NCBI RefSeq assembly: GCF_030247185.1
Contig: NC_080572.1
Coordinates: 170,568,975 to 170,632,974, forward strand
Direction: 5' to 3'
DNA: 64,000 nucleotides
Source of the DNA: Malaya genurostris
Taxonomy: Eukaryota; Arthropoda; Insecta; Diptera; Culicidae
Shown here: positions 50,754 through 62,961 of the stretch, piece by piece
How positions within the stretch are numbered: position 1 is the first letter of the stretch
How the letters are laid out: each line of letters starts with the position of its first letter
Program-made: the position numbers and the translations under genes
The notes under the pieces: model-generated
What the model was told of the DNA's origin: nothing
Seen by the model: the letters and a program-made list of their open reading frames with translations, nothing else
Database searches by the model: none

Positions 50754-51684
50754 AGGGTGATTTTTTAAGAGCTTGAGAACTTTTTTAAACAATAAAACGC
50801 ATAAAATTTGCAAAATCTCATCGGTTCTTTATTTTAAACGTTAGATTGGTACATGACATTTACTTTTTGAAGATAATTTCATTTAAATGTTGACCGCGGC
50901 TGCGTCTTAGGTGGTCCATTCGGAAAGTCCAATTTTGGGCAACTTTTTCGAGCATTTCGGCCGGAATAGCCCGAATTTCTTCGGAAATGTTGTCTTCCAA
51001 AGCTGGAATAGTTACTGGCTTATTTCTGTAGACTTTAGACTTGACGTAGCCCCACAAAAAATAGTCTAAAGGCGTCAAATCGCATGATCTTGGTGGCCAA
51101 CTTACCGGTCCATTTCTTGAGATGAATTGTTCTCCGAAGTTTTCCCTCAAAATGGCCATAGAATCGCGAGCTGTGTGGCATGTAGCGCCATCTTGTTGAA
51201 ACCACATGTCAACCAAGTTCAGTTCTTCCATTTTTGGCAACAAAAAGTTTGTTAGCATCGAACGATAGCGATCGCCATTCACTGTAACGTTGCGTCCAAC
51301 AGCATCTTTGAAAAAATACGGTCCAATGATTCCACCAGCGTACAAACCACACCAAACAGTGCATTTTTCGGGATGCATGGGCAGTTCTTGAACGGCTTCT
51401 GGTTGCTCTTCACTCCAAATGCGGCAATTTTGCTTATTTACGTAGCCATTCAACCAGAAATGAGCCTCATCGCTGAACAAAATTTGTCGATAAAAAAGCG
51501 GATTTTCTGCCAACTTTTCTAGGGCCCATTCACTGATTTGCAAGCGTTGCTCGTTAGTAAGTCTATTCATGATGAAATGTCAGAGCATACTGAGCAAATA
51601 ATAATGCATGAAAATCATAACCTCAAAAAATCTGAGCAAATACTAATGCATGAAAATCCTAACCTCAAAAAAATCACCTTTTAT
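50754..51684 (-). mobile_element. IS630-Tc1-mariner element (DD36D, gambol-like)
   Basis: Ends GGGTGATTTTTTAAGAG (50755 on) and AAAAAAATCACC (to about 51682) are inverted. A 40-odd bp direct duplication containing AATGCATGAAAATC lies inside the right end (51590-51670). Confidence 0.75.
50860..51570 (-). CDS. DD36D transposase, N-terminally truncated
   Basis: This is the catalytic core of an IS630-Tc1-mariner transposase, which would cut and join transposon ends. It is 236 codons without a stop. ILFSDEAHFWLNGYVNKQN holds the first catalytic Asp, WFQQDGATCHTA the second and SWPPRSCDLTPLDYFLWG the third, with 36 residues between the second and third. Block CTVWCGLYAGGIIGPYFF is conserved with the relic at 31.4-33.0 kb; it ends RGQHLNEIIFKK. 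Only about 110 bases separate its start from the TIR, so the N-terminal DNA-binding HTH domains are missing and it should not be autonomous. The intact core suggests recent origin. Confidence 0.8.
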   Translation of the reverse strand: MNRLTNEQRLQISEWALEKLAENPLFYRQILFSDEAHFWLNGYVNKQNCRIWSEEQPEAVQELPMHPEKCTVWCGLYAGGIIGPYFFKDAVGRNVTVNGDRYRSMLTNFLLPKMEELNLVDMWFQQDGATCHTARDSMAILRENFGEQFISRNGPVSWPPRSCDLTPLDYFLWGYVKSKVYRNKPVTIPALEDNISEEIRAIPAEMLEKVAQNWTFRMDHLRRSRGQHLNEIIFKK

Positions 51685-51689
51685 ATTCT

Positions 51690-53620
51690 TCGGGGCGCAA
51701 TGGAACTGATTCTACATATCTGTTGGGCGCACGGTTGATTTACGTCAATTGCAATGTGTACCAAATTATAAGCTGAGTGTTCTGGATTCCCTACCAATTT
51801 ACTAGCGACTATCAGGTGCATACAAGAACTTAACATAGCTTAGTTGACCACTTGTAAGGATCTTGTAATTGATCAAAACTCAACTGAAATGGTCTATGAA
51901 ACTAAACATTATGGTTAGGCGATTCTTTATTTTTTGAATTTCCGCTCACCGACAGCGTAGAAAACTGCTTTTGCGTTTTGCAACAATGGCTTTTTTCTTA
52001 AGATTGTAAAATACCTCTTAAGCCAAAACAGTTTCTGTTAACTGAACTTTTTGTTTAATGGGTTGTCATCTGCATACCTATTTATTTTTTATTTATTGGT
52101 TCGATTCAGCTGTTAAGGTGAAATGTAGCGGAATGCGAAAATCGCGTTTTTGATCAATTATTCAAAAACTAGACCGATTTTCGAAAAACCAAAAACACTT
52201 AAGTTTTCGAAATCAAATTTATCATAACTAAGTATTCCTAGAATTTTGAAATTTTGCTTTGCCGAGCCGTAATTGGTTTTTGAAATGTATAAACGGTTAC
52301 TGTTCCGTTCCACGGGGATGATTTTAGAACTGAAAAGTAGTGTTTGTAGCAGAATTTCACTAAGAATCTGAAAATGCAACTTAAAATTATAAAATATTAG
52401 CTAAAACAACCGAAATTTGAAAAAGTTTACATAAACTTTTCCGCATTTTTTTTATTGCTTGCGCGCTGCTGTTTCATATTGAGGTGGTGTGAGAAATGAA
52501 CGGTGGGCACGGTGGCATTATATCGTGAGCAAAAATTACATATCAAATAATGACTCAATCATGCAATATTGGGTTTTGTGTTGAAATAAAAACGAGTTGA
52601 ATACAATAAAATGGGTATAGTAAGAAATCGTTTATTTTCTAAGTAACTGTCATTTATATCGCTAATAATGTCCAATGCTGTTGAGTTCAATGCATTGATG
52701 TTGCTGAAGCAATAAACCTTGGCTGTGTAATATCGTATAACAGGTATTATTTTAGATTGTACCGTATTGGGAGAATACTGAATCCACACCAGGAAAATGT
52801 CTGAGTGTGGAAGTCTTGGAATTACATTCCTTTTGAGAAATTTGGCCTTTCTGTTTTAACAGACTTCGCAGCCGACTCATAGCATAGCTTCGATTACATG
52901 GCTAGTGCTACGATCCTATTGACACAACAGAAATAATACTTTCTACTTATTTGAAGATGATAATGAAAGTCAATTAGAATGGAATATATTGGCATTGAAT
53001 GTATTCGATAAGTAAATTGGACAGCGCTCTATCATGCGAGTCAAGTAAATACTTTTACGTAAATTCTATCTCATCGGCGGGAAGGCCTGGTGAACGACTG
53101 GCAAAGATATCGAAAATACTTGAATGTTATCTCGTCTTCAATCGTTCTTTTGAAGGAGAATCCATGCTTGCTACTAAACTCAGGCATATACATGGTTAGC
53201 AAGTTGGTCAATACATATACATATAGCCTCATGTTAGTCATTCATAATTACTCATGATCTATAGCTCTAGTGTAAGAGTAATCACTAACAATAACGATTG
53301 AATTAGCATATATTCAAAGTGTGAAGGATTCAAAAATCCATTACGTCCAGTCTTTTTTACAAGCCAATATAACGAGAGGTAAACCCACTGCGCTCAATCA
53401 TTGAAAAAAGTTCTTGTTTCTATGTGTCCGTTTTTCTTGGTATGCTTTGTGCGACGGTTCGTTCAACTGAAGCAGATAAAATTTTGCGCGCATTATATGA
53501 CGCTACATTTCACCTTAACGCTACCGGGGAATTATACCAATAGTCATCTCACTTGTTGAGTCAGTATATTATTTAGCTCATTAGTCGGAAAATCAACGGA
53601 TTTCATTGTAATCTATCGAT
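51690..53620. other. Intergenic; SINE fragment
   Basis: 52818-52925 is a reverse SINE fragment (TTTTAACAGACTTCGCAGCC). Otherwise AT-rich with no supported feature. Confidence 0.5.
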
Positions 53621-53621
53621 G

Positions 53622-55032
53622 TAGGGTAAGGGCTCCCTATTTCATCTCATTTGTAAGGACGTCGCCTTCAAACCCCGATTTAGCCACTAAAATCACTGTA
53701 ATTATTTCATATTACTGCTTCATTCGCCTTGCTCCACGTTGAGAATAGATTCACATATCTTGAAAATTCAACTAATATTTATAAAACAGTTAAAAACACT
53801 AATGATGTTTTCACTACTCTGCTCCTAATTTCATCTCAATGGATTTTTATTCATCCTATCGTTGATCTTTTATTCATCCTATAAATTAGAAATGGCGACA
53901 GCAATCAAAACAAAATATTCCACTATTACACTCTCACCCGCATACGCATGGCTGCCAGATGGCTGACTAAACGCTGCCAGCTGGAAAAATATGGTTGGGC
54001 AGACATTCTGGTGACCGACTGACTCACCGCTGCCAGATATACAACTCAAACGATACAACCGTACCCACCAGGATATTTCCACATTATTATTATTGGTAAA
54101 AAATTTACTCGTTGAATTATCTAATTAATGGGGTAATGGCTTACGGAGATCTAAAGAACTATCTTTTAACATCATTCTATTAGTGAAAACAGATAGAACA
54201 GATATAGACTTTCTATGCAAAGTAATACATATTTTCTATGAAAATATCTGGCATCTCTGTGCACAGTCGATGAAAAACACACACACCTTACAGCGTTATG
54301 TTGGCGTATAGCGGAATGAAACCAGTGCTACTAGATTTGCCACAATGGTTATTTCATTAGTATTTAACACGTTCTTTCTGGTAATATTCAAAGCTGAAAC
54401 AGTTTTATTGAAATATTAATATTAATAATATAATTAAACTAATATCACGGATACCAAAAACATACTTTTTGATGATAATTTGAAAAAGATAAACAATTTT
54501 TGTTTTGTAACATTATGAGATAACTTGGCAACTTTGCGAAACCAAATGAGATGAAAACAAAGCGCAATCAAGTGAACGAAGTGAAACACTTTCATCTCAT
54601 ATTTTTGAAAAATTTTATTGCTTGTCGGGTAATTTTTGAAGTTTTTAATCGTTAACTAAACAAGTTGAAAGTGAACATTACTAATTATGAAGTCATCCAG
54701 CATTCAATGGTAGTGTAATTGTGCGAAATAGTGATCATGTTTTGAGACGAATCGATTAGTAGATAATCAGAAATATGACGAACTGTAAATCTTGAGACGA
54801 AAATGTGTCCTAAATTGAAAAGTGAGTTTATTTTATATGAAAAAAACGATCACCGAAGAATTTAAAACCATTTCTTTCAATAGGAAAGTGTGACAATAGC
54901 TTTTCAAATCATTTTAAAACATTTCACAGTTTGCTTCCGGTAGGTTGTGAAATATTATTCATGTTCAAAATTATGAGGTGAAGGGATGAGATGGAAATAG
55001 GAGCTCAGATGAAATAGGGAGCCGTTGCCCTA
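53622..55032 (-). mobile_element. 1.41-kb element, TAGGG-AACGG ends (copy 2)
   Basis: Reverse complement of 45822-47088: the right end AGATGAAATAGGGAGCCGTT then GCCCTA pairs with the left TAGGGTAAGGGCTCCC. It carries extra sequence with repeated GCTGCCAG near 53950-54035. Confidence 0.7.
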
Positions 55033-55304
55033 TATTTGCTTCGGTCCTAAGGAGCAGTGTTACAGAATAAATAAAGAAAAAAAGTACAATGTTATAGTGA
55101 CGCGAAAGTTCGAAGCGATTGCACCTATTTTCATCTTATCATTTGAACCAGACTATTGAACAGAGTTGGCATATCTCACTCTAACTAATGCAGTTTCCCA
55201 ATTTATATTTAGCTTTCATGCGACAGCTTCAACATCAGAAATTCAGAATATTTGATTTGAAAAATAATAATTAGATCCCGATATACCAGGCGTAAAACAA
55301 TTTA

Positions 55305-55311
55305 ACTCTCT

Positions 55312-55407
<96 letters not shown>
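55305..55407. repeat. (CT)n(AC)n compound microsatellite
   Basis: CT to 55324, then about 80 bp of AC. Confidence 0.95.
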
Positions 55408-55408
<1 letters not shown>

Positions 55409-55539
55409 GATTTCATTTCAAACTTGAATTAACCATTACAAAGTTTATTCGATAATATCTTTTCAATTTGGAAGCAATTATGTCAAATTAAGAAGAACTT
55501 TTCCTTTCTTTGCATCGTCGCTCTGAATGACGACGTGTA

Positions 55540-55795
55540 ATTTTGAATACACTTTAACCTACAGTTTCGGATCCGGAAGTCGAACCAAATGAAATTCAAT
55601 AGCAAACGATGGGACTATAAGACCTTTCCTTTGAGCCTAAGTTAGTGAAAATTGGCGCGGCCATTTCTGAAAAAAATTAGTGACATTCTTGACGCATACA
55701 CACACAGACATTGCTCAGCTCGACAAATTGAGTTAAATTTTTTTTAGTCAATTTTTCAAGTGATTACATAACCTTTCTTTACGAGAAAGGTAAAA
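55540..55795 (-). repeat. Modular repeat, 5' half, reverse
   Basis: Module GTTTCGGATCCGGAAGTCG, CACACACAGACATTGCTCAG, and the end CCTTTCTTTACGAGAAAGG. Confidence 0.65.
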
Positions 55796-55983
55796 ATGCG
55801 AAAAAAGTACTGGCAATAGATTCCGTATTCTTGGGACGCAGAGAGCAGTACTACCCAATTGTAAATCAGTGTAGTAAACAAATTGATAGAATTGTATCTC
55901 CAAATCAACCTTACTAATAACTAACACAAATAATTTCATGGACTTCGCAATAATAAAAACATTCAGTTTACCCAAGCGATATA

Positions 55984-55989
55984 TTTATT
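55984..55989 (-). terminator. Polyadenylation signal AATAAA, gene 4
   Basis: AATAAA on the minus strand about 65 bases past the stop codon of gene 4 (56054). Confidence 0.5.
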
Positions 55990-56053
55990 TCCATCCTGCA
56001 CCGTTATTATAATGTATATTAAGTATCATAATTGAATGATAAAAACGAAGTAG

Positions 56054-56404
56054 TTAAAACTTTACGTTGTCAACAACAGAATCGTCCGTAATTTGTGCCG
56101 CTTTGTCCAATACGATAGACTGAAATTATTTAAATACATAGTATATTAGGAAAATTCCGATCGCATAAACATCTTTTTCACCTCGTCCTCGACCAATGGT
56201 CTTGGAAGTCCTCTGATGCCAGATGGAACGGATGCCAATGGATCAGATCTTGGGGCAGTCAATATAGAGCCTGCCGCAGCAGCTAAACATGATGGGTTGA
56301 AATTTCCATAGATTAAAAGCATAATTAGGATCTTGAACAATAAGAGAAATAGAAACATATGTAGAATATCAAATGCAATAGAAAATTACCAAATAATACT
56401 TCAT
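56054..56404 (-). CDS. Small secreted protein, paralogue family member 4 (probably three exons)
   Basis: Function is not recognised. Best model: exon 1a 56404-56390 (MKYYL), mini-intron 56389-56332 (58 nt, GTAATT, strong pyrimidine tract, TTCAAG), exon 1b 56331-56182, intron 56181-56120 (62 nt, phase 0), exon 2 56119-56054. The product is 76 aa. Without the mini-intron the first ATG runs into a stop after 11 codons; a start at 56358 inside the intron would also give a signal peptide and remains an alternative. Signal peptide is about residues 1-24. Block A is VPSGIRGLPRPLVEDE and block B is VLDKAAQITDDSVV, both more diverged than in the other members; the tail is very short. TATA box at 56505-56510, initiator TCAGG with A at 56479, and AATAAA at 55989-55984 support a complete transcription unit. 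Confidence 0.8.
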
Positions 56405-56504
56405 TCTTGTCAACGAGAATGTATATCAATCTTCCGGCTCGAGATACTGTATTGTCCAAATTTGAATTACACTATACCTGAATACTCGCGAAGAGGCATT
56501 CGTA

Positions 56505-56510
56505 TTTATA
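56505..56510 (-). promoter_or_regulatory. TATA box of secreted-peptide gene 4
   Basis: TATAAATA on the minus strand with an arthropod-type initiator TCAGG whose A lies 31 bases downstream (56479). It predicts that the ATG at 56404 is the first ATG in the mRNA. Confidence 0.6.
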
Positions 56511-57728
56511 CGATTTTCAAAATGATATTCTCCTTGACACCAAAATAAACAAAATGAACCTCTAGTAAGAATCTCGTTAGTTAAACTTGGTTGGTTGAAC
56601 GACATCCCAACAGAAATGACTTCGTACACGCAGAATTATGTAGCTAGTTTCAAACAGAAAACCGCAAACCTTTAGAGTGCAAATTTCAAAATAGGATTCA
56701 AAATTGATGCTTGTTTCAAGAAAGAAAACTGTTAAAAGCAAACGATGGTATTGAACAGAAAATCCGGTGTCACTATAAAATGATGCAGTTTGTAATTTGA
56801 TCATTTTCACTAGTTATTTTGCTTCGTGTGAACAGCAAAATTTCAGATTCAAAAATCGTTAGAGAGAAGCCATTCGTTCGTATTGATTTGTCTCGTGCTT
56901 ATTTTCTGACGTCAACGGTATACCCGAGATGCGAATACGTTATATCCATTCCGTTTCGCTGGATTAATTCTCATATATCTTTATAAACATAACCGTTACA
57001 TACATAGGTTGAAGAAATTCAATGATCTCGTTCGATTGATTATGATGTGATAAATTGTTCAATCTAACAAAAATACCGCACATAACTATTTGAAGAGTAC
57101 AATTTCAAAACGTATATAGTAGAGCAAAGTTTGAAAAATGTATAAATGTTTTATTTTTTAGGAATCATCAATTATAACATTAGTTTAAAATAGTATATGA
57201 TTTCATTTTGCGTATCAAGTTTTGTAGAAAAGCGCTTATGGTTCTTAAAGTTTTGGAATAACCATGGAATAACATAAAAAAGTCGAATTCTTGATATTGC
57301 CTGGGTATCTAGAACTTTTTTAGATTTGACAATAAATAACAGTTTTCAATTTGAAATGATCCATGTAATGACTTTTTCAACATTGCACACGAGGAGTAAG
57401 TTACCAAATATAATTACAACAAATTTAAAACTGAACAATGAATTTTATTAGTCGGCTTCATAATAACTAGAAGCGAAATCTTTTATATACCAATTTTTAG
57501 CATTTGCAATTATGACAGTTATAATCAACCCGTGGACAACTTGACAGCTCCCATACATCGAGAATATAAGTAAAAGTTTTGGTTCTCTGGTTCCACAATG
57601 GCGTCGTAAATAGAATAACATTTGGAAATAACGTTTCGTATCTGTTTTTCGACAATCTGCAGTAGTTCATCACATTGCAATGAACAATGTACGTGAAGTT
57701 AGGTATTCTACTGAATCTTGAAGAACAA

Positions 57729-57952
57729 TAGGGTAACAGAGGTATTTTGGCCCGCTTTAGGATCGATTTCATTTTGGCCCACTTTGTAAAAATATCCACC
57801 AAATGTTTTAATTTTTTTGAAAAATCCTTCCGCAATAGGTAATTTAATGTGATTAGCTTCAAACTGATGGGTTACCTAAGATCGATTGAATCCATATAGT
57901 TTGTTAGGTGGGCCAAAATATATGAAGTGGCCATAATACCTCTGTTACCCTA
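57729..57952. mobile_element. MITE, TAGGGTAACAGAGG family (copy 2)
   Basis: Inverted ends TAGGGTAACAGAGGTATTTT and ATACCTCTGTTACCCTA; interior matches 19464-19701 in reverse orientation. Confidence 0.8.
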
Positions 57953-58469
57953 CTACTAATTTGCAAATCAAGATTAAATCTATGTTTCTCTTATCTTTAT
58001 CCGAGTCGTTCATCCAATGATACCAAATACTCCTACAAATTGTTACTAATTCCTTGCGTTTTCATTGATACGACTAAATACGTTAGGTACTCTTTAGTCA
58101 CACACCACATTTCAAAAAACACTTCATTTCTAACTCTATCAATTACTATCAATAATTATCTTTTTAGACCAAAGAGAAGACGTTGGGCAGAGTCAATTAA
58201 ATGATAGAAAGATTACAAAATACGCATGTTTGGAGATTTATTACGTGTGTTATTGATAAGTTTGTTGCTATGCAGCGCTGTTAGAAAAATTCGCAATATT
58301 TTGATTTCATTAATTCAGTTCTTGCGTGAGCCACAATATGAAAATTACGCTCCTTTTAAATATATTGCTGAACGCATACACAGTGACCGTAAATAACGTA
58401 ATGAAGTACTGGTTTCTCTTGTAATCTTTTTGTTTCGTGATTCATTGCACCCCCCTCTCAGCAGGCCGT

Positions 58470-58945
58470 TCAACTTTGTTGATTTTTGAGCGCTTGTTGA
58501 ACGATATATTGCACGAAATATTCGTTCAATTTGCTGGAACGGTTTGTTGTTGTTTTTTCTCTTGCAAAAATAGTGTGAAAATTAAGTGTTACCTTTCCAT
58601 AGAAAGAAAATTTGTTGTTATTCTACGTGAAGTAGAAGTATTGTGCAGGTATGTATTGTTAGTTTGAACAAATAAGTGGATAAAACTTCAGAAATTCTGC
58701 AGTAAAACTAGTCCAACGGGGCTCCAACTCTTCATGTTAAAAATGGCTCAACAATGGACCTCTGTCTGCCGGATTTGTTGAACGAAAAAAATGGCATTCG
58801 GTTCAACGATCTGTTTCAAAATCGGCAAACGAAGGTCCCGTGTTGGCCTCCCGTTGAACGATTGATTGGACTTTCATTGGACCAATGATCCAACGTATTG
58901 GACCAATGAAGGACCAACGTTGAACGTTTTTTTCTAAGTGGGCCG
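58470..58945. repeat. Uninterrupted copy of the repeat split at 31-33 kb
   Basis: Contains GAGCGCTTGTTGAACG, AGAAAGAAAATTTGTTGTTA, AATAAGTGGATAAAA and ACGAAGGTCCCGTGTTGG in the same order as 31090-31262 plus 33165-33480. 58950-59890 holds no feature I can support. Confidence 0.7.
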
Positions 58946-59895
58946 TATTGTTTAGGTATACTAGCGCCGTTCTGAATTCAGTGGAACACATATGAAACAG
59001 GCTCATTTCTGTCAGGTTGTGTATGGGTTGGTTATAATCTACCATAATTTTTTTGAAGCAACATGCACTCCGATGAAATATTTTTTGTTACCTTCACCAT
59101 TTTGCATGGTAAATGTTACTTAGTTTTCCTATTAGATATAATAACAAAAAAAAATGTTGGTATGACCATGACTTTTTTCAAACTTACTATGGATATGATA
59201 AGTGTGGAAGAAGTCATCGATATGTTTGTGCTAGACATGTTGCACATTAACTTATTACCTTGAACATGTCTTTTCTGTGAATGTTCGCCATACTTTGGAA
59301 TAGTCAATAAAATAACATGTGAATACATGTTGTTTGAAACCTTCTCTCAAAGACAGTTATTTGAAATGAGAAGCAAAACATTCCATTTGTGATTGATTAT
59401 ATCATGATTGTTTCACATTTTAATTCGGTAAGTAATCTTAGATGTACACTAAATAGTTTGTAATAACAATAAGATAAAAGTAAAGATAATTGATTTGCAT
59501 GATTTTCCAAATTTTCACTTAAGAAATATTTGGTCAACATCATTGTGAAGCGATTTTGTGCAAAGGAACGAAATATGAAATCGGTGATGTTTAGGTACCA
59601 TCAAGAAAATGCCTGATTGAACAAGATTTATAAAAGAAAAAACTTATTTTATGACAGCTAAAAAATAAACTATGAAATAAATGACATCGATATAAAATTT
59701 TACTGTGTTAAAAAATTAGTGAATATGTGTTTTGACTAGGAACTGAATCTAATGACGTTTGATGCAAAACTGAACCCAGTTTCGACCTCAACTGCTGGCA
59801 AATTTATGGACTTGACAGCAGTTGGGTAGCGAAATCGACGTAAGTATCGATCTTGCAAAGCCAAGTCTCGGCATTAAATTTCTTTTGTAGAATCT

Positions 59896-60062
59896 AACCT
59901 CACCGTTTCAACAGACTTCGCAGCCGATTCCTAGCGTACAGAACCATTGAATAACTACTACTACGATCCTTCTGACGCTAAGAATCCTTCAAGGTCTGGG
60001 TTCGAACATGTGACAACTGACTTGTGAGACCAGCGCCCTATGCATTGAATCGTCAACCCGGG
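59896..60062 (-). mobile_element. tRNA-derived SINE, reverse copy
   Basis: GTTTCAACAGACTTCGCAGC, AAGAATCCTTCAAGGTCTGG, TTCGAACATGTGACAACTG and GCATTGAATCGTCAACCCGG reversed; nearly full length. Confidence 0.75.
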
Positions 60063-60127
60063 ATCAAGTATCGATCTTGAGCACTGCCATATATTTTCAT
60101 TTGGCAGTAGTTAAGGTCCAAATTGCC

Positions 60128-60225
60128 CGGGCTGGCGGTTTAATACATAGGTCGCTGGTCTTACATGAACGGCTGCAAAGTCCGTTGAAACAGAAACACA
60201 TAAGAAATGTAATGCCAAGACTGCT
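60128..60225 (+). mobile_element. tRNA-derived SINE, internally deleted
   Basis: Box A half GGGCTGGCGGTTTAATACAT and the end AAGTCCGTTGAAACAGAAAC are joined without box B. Confidence 0.65.
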
Positions 60226-60266
60226 TTTAGGGTCGAAATATATTTAGGATTATCTTCATCTAATAA

Positions 60267-61542
60267 TAGGGGAGAGTGTTCGGTTACCGGCACCCTTCTC
60301 TTTAAAGCACGTAACTTCTGACTAAGTGCACATTATGCGGACATATACATATCAATGGCAAGCTACAGTCCCTAGCTAACAACTGAATAAGAAACTGAGT
60401 TGATTCAATCGAATGAAAAAAACTTTCTTATCAATTTAGTAAAGTATAAATTTTGGCCATTTCAAAAAAGGTGTTCGGTTACCGGAACCCCGAGAAATTT
60501 CTCAAAAAATGGAAAAATATAAGTAAAACCTGCAATTATTCAAAGAAAAAATGGAGTTTATTCTTTTCGGAGGCGTTTTGAACAAAAGTCTTCATTGTCT
60601 GATGGTGACTTCGCCTTGGCTCTCTTGGCGAATGATTTGGATGGTGGCACCTTTGGAATTGATTTGATCGGTCTTCCACCGGTATCGCGGGATTGAATAC
60701 GTTGCTGCAGTCAAATTTATTGGCCTCTTATCCACTAAGCAGTGTTTAATGGCATTAATCAGTGCATTAAAGCTGATTTTCCTTGACTTGGACGATTTGT
60801 TTGAAGTCATAATGGCTAACAGAAGCAGAGAACCAAAGTTTTTACTTATAAGACGGAAGTATTGAAGCCGTCAAGTTGTCCACGTGTGGCAAATCATCAG
60901 AGATGCCAGGTAATACAATAATTTTAGCTATAGCAAAAAAAGAAAAGACCGCGCCAATTTTCAAAAGTCTGTAACTTCTGACGAATGTCTGCAAACAGTC
61001 GAAGTTTCAAAAGTCTGCAGAAAGTCTTTAGACGAAAAAAGTTATTCGTATTAACTAAGAAATTTGACGTTTTACAGACAAATTTATAGACTTGGCATGT
61101 CTGCATATCACTGACAATTTTTCGCGATTTGTCGAAAAAAACAGGGTACCGGTACTGAACACTTGGGGTGCCGGTAACCGAAATCGGTAGACATTTTGAA
61201 ATTTTCAAAAAAAAACTTTGGTTGCGAAAATTTTGATAACATCCGGTATTAAATCACGAAAAAGATCTATTTCACCTCATAAATATTCAATCCACTCACC
61301 TTTCCGATTGATGTTTTTCAATTTATGATACTATAAAAAAGTCATAAAAAACTTTTATGTTGATTTTCACGCAATTAAAATTTATTTTAAGCGCAGCAAA
61401 AAGTACAAGCGTCTGTTTGCTTTGGTATTCGACACAAAAAGAACGTGCTTCTATTACATACACATGACATTTGTCGGAATGACGCTATCTGCTTTCTGTC
61501 AAAAGTTACGGTGGGGTGCCGGCAACCGAACGTCTTCCCCTA
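60267..61542 (-). mobile_element. pogo-like element with HTH fragment
   Basis: Inverted ends GGGGAGAGTGTTCGGTTACC and GGCAACCGAACGTCTTCCCC, flanked by TA. Inner repeats GTTACCGGAACCCCG and GTGCCGGTAACCGAA recur. It contains the short frame at 60592-60810. Confidence 0.75.
60592..60810 (-). pseudogene. HTH-psq-like transposase N-terminal fragment
   Basis: 72 codons: SSKSRKISFNALINAIKHCL followed by INLTAATYSIPRYRWK, resembling the psq/CENP-B helix-turn-helix (Ala-rich helix then a GIPR-like turn) of pogo-type transposases. Catalytic domain absent. Assignment by motif only. Confidence 0.45.
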
Positions 61543-62450
61543 CTATCACATATTATGAATCTGTACTAGATTATAGTAAAATTCAATTGTATGTTAAACA
61601 AAAATTTACAATCTTCATTCACTCCATTCTACCGTCTGTCATCTTTACTATTACAATACTGTCGAAACTGGTCTGGTGGCTATGTAAGTCGATTGTTTAC
61701 TTTTCTTGTGGCTGTTAATTTGTATTTGAATTGTAAAATGTATGTAGTTATTAACGAAAAATTGTAGGCGTCTGACGATGGCTGAAGCATAGTAAGTTGA
61801 AACGATATGCTGAACAAAAAACGTTAAGAACAGTGTTTTAATTCTCTGCTCCAGGAGCTCTCCGATGGACTTTTTCAAAATTAGGTTAGTTTGAAAGCTG
61901 TGACTAGGTCGTTGATCAAGTTCGAAGATCAAATGGCTAAAACTTCCAGATACAATAGTGTAAATGACGTAACCGGCGAACAGAACTTTCTTCTATCTGC
62001 TGAAGTTTCGCTGAGATGACTGAACGGCTTCGAACTATTTAGGATCGTTGAAAGCTACGGTTGAGTCATTGATCAATCTAAAAAGTCAAATTACTGATAC
62101 TTTCAGATAAGATCGGGTTCGTATGGCTGTTACTATTAAATCATTGCTCAAGTTCGAATGACAGCACATATTTTCAAGCCAAACAATTTTCTCCATCATG
62201 GCTCCTCTGTTTTGGACATATTTTGGATCGTTTGAAAGCTTCAAAGGCGATCAAGTTCTTATGTATTATTGCAAAGCGGGACATTTAGATTAAATGGTTA
62301 TTTTCACTATTTAAATGAGATATTTATTACGAATAAAAATTTGCATTGTCTTCAGTAACTAAACTAAAAACTATTTTTATCTATAATATTCCTTCCCTTG
62401 AATAATTGTTCAAAACTAAAAAATTGTTTTTTGCCCCACTTAGTCTCCTG

Positions 62451-62654
62451 TAGGGTGCAAAGCGGGGTACTTTATAAAATCTCACGATAGTGCCGTTTAC
62501 ATTAACAAAAATTCATGAATATTTGAAAACCCAATCTTCCATCAACAATTGATAATTAGAATTATTAGAATTATTTATTTCATTTTTACAGAAACTGTTG
62601 AAAAATTACATTGAGTAGATTTACCCTGTACCCGCTTTGCCCCCCTTTCCCCTA
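62451..62654. mobile_element. 204-bp MITE with TAGGG ends
   Basis: Left TAGGGTGCAAAGCGGGGTAC, right GTACCCGCTTTGCCCCCC then CCCCTA; inverted. 61545-62450 otherwise holds only weak modular-repeat remnants (GATCAAGTTCGAAGATCAAA at 61912). Confidence 0.6.
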
Positions 62655-62961
62655 TTGATACGGTTTCGGGAATGAAACCGAATAAGCGACGTAAGCGTTG
62701 AATTTGCATGAATTGGTTCCAAAAACTAGCACTATGAAAAAAAAAGTTACAGGTGGTTTAATAAAAGCAATTGTTTTGATAGGAAAACTGCTGTCAATTA
62801 CTTAATATTCAAAATACCAATTCAATATTCCTCCAGAAGTTTCATTAACAGTCAGCGGTTTCACAAATGATTTTCATGCTTTCGTACAAGAATGGCCAAA
62901 TTTAATTACTTTGATCTGAAGCTGTATGATTTTAGTATGAATGATGTTTCATATAAAGAAC

